This document shows, piece by piece, positions 4,743-5,410 of a stretch of DNA of 5,410 nucleotides. Source of the stretch: CAZDRB01 sp964507925 (GTDB lineage Bacteria > Patescibacteriota > Microgenomatia > UBA1400 > UBA12108); assembly GCA_964507925.1 (NCBI GenBank), contig CAZDRB010000041.1, forward strand, positions 1 through 5,410. The letters are read 5' to 3'. The position numbers and the translations under genes are program-made. The notes beneath the pieces were generated by a model. It saw only the letters and a program-made list of their open reading frames with translations. It ran no database searches and was not told the DNA's origin. The number at the start of each line of letters is the position of its first letter. The stretch's first letter is position 1.

Positions 4743-5410
4743 ACAAGATACTTTTCCATTTTTTCTTGCATTTGGGCGGAGTGGGTTGCGAGATTGTCGC
4801 GCGCGCGCGATAAGAGATCAATAAGCTCTTCTGTTTGACCGGTTTGTTCGTATAAGAGTGAGAGAGCAAAATACGCCTCGTGGTAGTTGGGCTTGAGGGC
4901 AAGGGCGGTGTTAAGCTCGCGTTCGGCATTTTCTAACTCGCTGACTCGGGTATAGACCAAGCCGAGGTTGTAGGCTAGCTTGGGGTCGGTTGGAGCGAGC
5001 TCGCGAGCTCTGGTAAGCTCAAGAATCGCAGGGCGGTAGTAATCCGAGCTTGAGGAGGCGAGCGTCAGGTAGATCTTGGCGCGAGATTTGATTGCATTCA
5101 AGTGGACGGGGTTGAGCACTCTCGAGCGCTCGGCTGCCTGGAGAGCGAGTCCCGAGTATTCAAGTTCTGGATCTGCGGGCATCGCCGCGTAGGCCTCGCC
5201 TAGTAGGTTGTGGAAGAGGTCGAGACGAGGTCTCATGTCACTCGCCTTTTTGAGATAAATTAAGGCGTTTGCATCGCGGGAGTCAAACATAGCTTTGCCG
5301 CGGGCAAAGAAGAGGTCTGCGAGGAATAATCTAGCGGGATATAGAAGTGCGAGTCCGATCAAGAAATATAGACTGCCTGGCAGTTTGGGTTCGGCCTTAC
5401 CTGGCTTTTG
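4736..5410 (-). CDS. C-terminal part of a TPR membrane protein, probably O-antigen ligase-like (partial)
   Basis: The frame is open to the right edge; 224 residues plus TGA are visible and no convincing start is seen, so the gene begins outside the window. The visible part opens with a basic/Pro segment (QKPGKAEPKL), a hydrophobic span at about 13-30 (SLYFLIGLALLYPARLFL), then LADLFFARG and TPR-type helical repeats. The clearest repeats are 142-175 (PKLAYNLGLVYTR, ending ALALKPN) and 176-209 (YHEAYFALSLLYEQTGQ); weaker ones lie at about 45-75 and 85-120. The arrangement of a last membrane helix, then ADLFFARG, then TPRs with APTD-x-KLAYNLGL is what I recall from O-antigen ligase (Wzy/WaaL-like) proteins with TPR tails in Microgenomates, so surface polysaccharide polymerisation or ligation is the best guess. 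The ligase domain itself is not in view. High GC, like fmt and def. Confidence 0.85.
   Translation of the reverse strand, partial: QKPGKAEPKLPGSLYFLIGLALLYPARLFLADLFFARGKAMFDSRDANALIYLKKASDMRPRLDLFHNLLGEAYAAMPADPELEYSGLALQAAERSRVLNPVHLNAIKSRAKIYLTLASSSSDYYRPAILELTRARELAPTDPKLAYNLGLVYTRVSELENAERELNTALALKPNYHEAYFALSLLYEQTGQTEELIDLLSRARDNLATHSAQMQEKMEKYLVY

Noticed and set aside
4798..4809. Alternating (CG)6 tract, possible Z-DNA
   Set aside because: It encodes Ser-Arg-Ala-Arg in the TPR protein with codons typical of this GC-rich gene; no sign of another role.
5360..5362. TTG as the start of the TPR gene
   Set aside because: It falls within a membrane helix that continues upstream, and the frame is open to the window edge, so the gene is partial.

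Overview
The window most resembles a small-genome Patescibacteria (CPR) chromosome, probably the Microgenomates group. That assignment is inferred from four things: very tight packing, promoters that place transcription starts at or next to start codons, many lineage-restricted genes, and the tail of a TPR-bearing membrane protein of the O-antigen ligase type common in that group. TGA is used as a normal stop (two genes end with it), so the Gly-TGA code of SR1/Gracilibacteria does not apply. No RNA genes, transposase, CRISPR array or prophage genes are seen.

Seven genes occur in strictly alternating orientation: fmt (-, runs off the left edge), 745-1509 (+), 1510-2499 (-), 2652-3476 (+), def (-, 3466-4017), 4053-4742 (+) and a TPR membrane protein (-, runs off the right edge). 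All three convergent junctions abut or overlap by 0, 11 and 7 bp. The three divergent junctions are 75, 152 and 35 bp long and hold the promoters. No intergenic gap exceeds 152 bp.

The recognisable housekeeping pair is methionyl-tRNA formyltransferase (fmt) and peptide deformylase (def), which add and remove the N-formyl group of initiator methionine. Many bacteria carry them as an adjacent def-fmt operon. Here they keep the same strand and order but are separated by three unrecognised genes: a soluble protein that may be a degenerate FtsK/HerA-type motor fold, a Cys-free helical protein behind a near-consensus promoter, and a two-helix membrane protein with a four-cysteine external domain. 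Beyond def lies a protein with a twin-arginine signal and a LysM-like motif, then the TPR gene.

The clearest system-level signal is promoter architecture. For fmt, 745, def and 4053 an extended -10 element (TGn plus a TATAAT-like hexamer) lies 7 to 10 nt before the start codon, predicting leaderless or near-leaderless mRNAs. At def/4053 the two elements form a 20-bp near-palindrome. By contrast the 2499 gene has a classic promoter and a Shine-Dalgarno site. No intrinsic terminators are visible.
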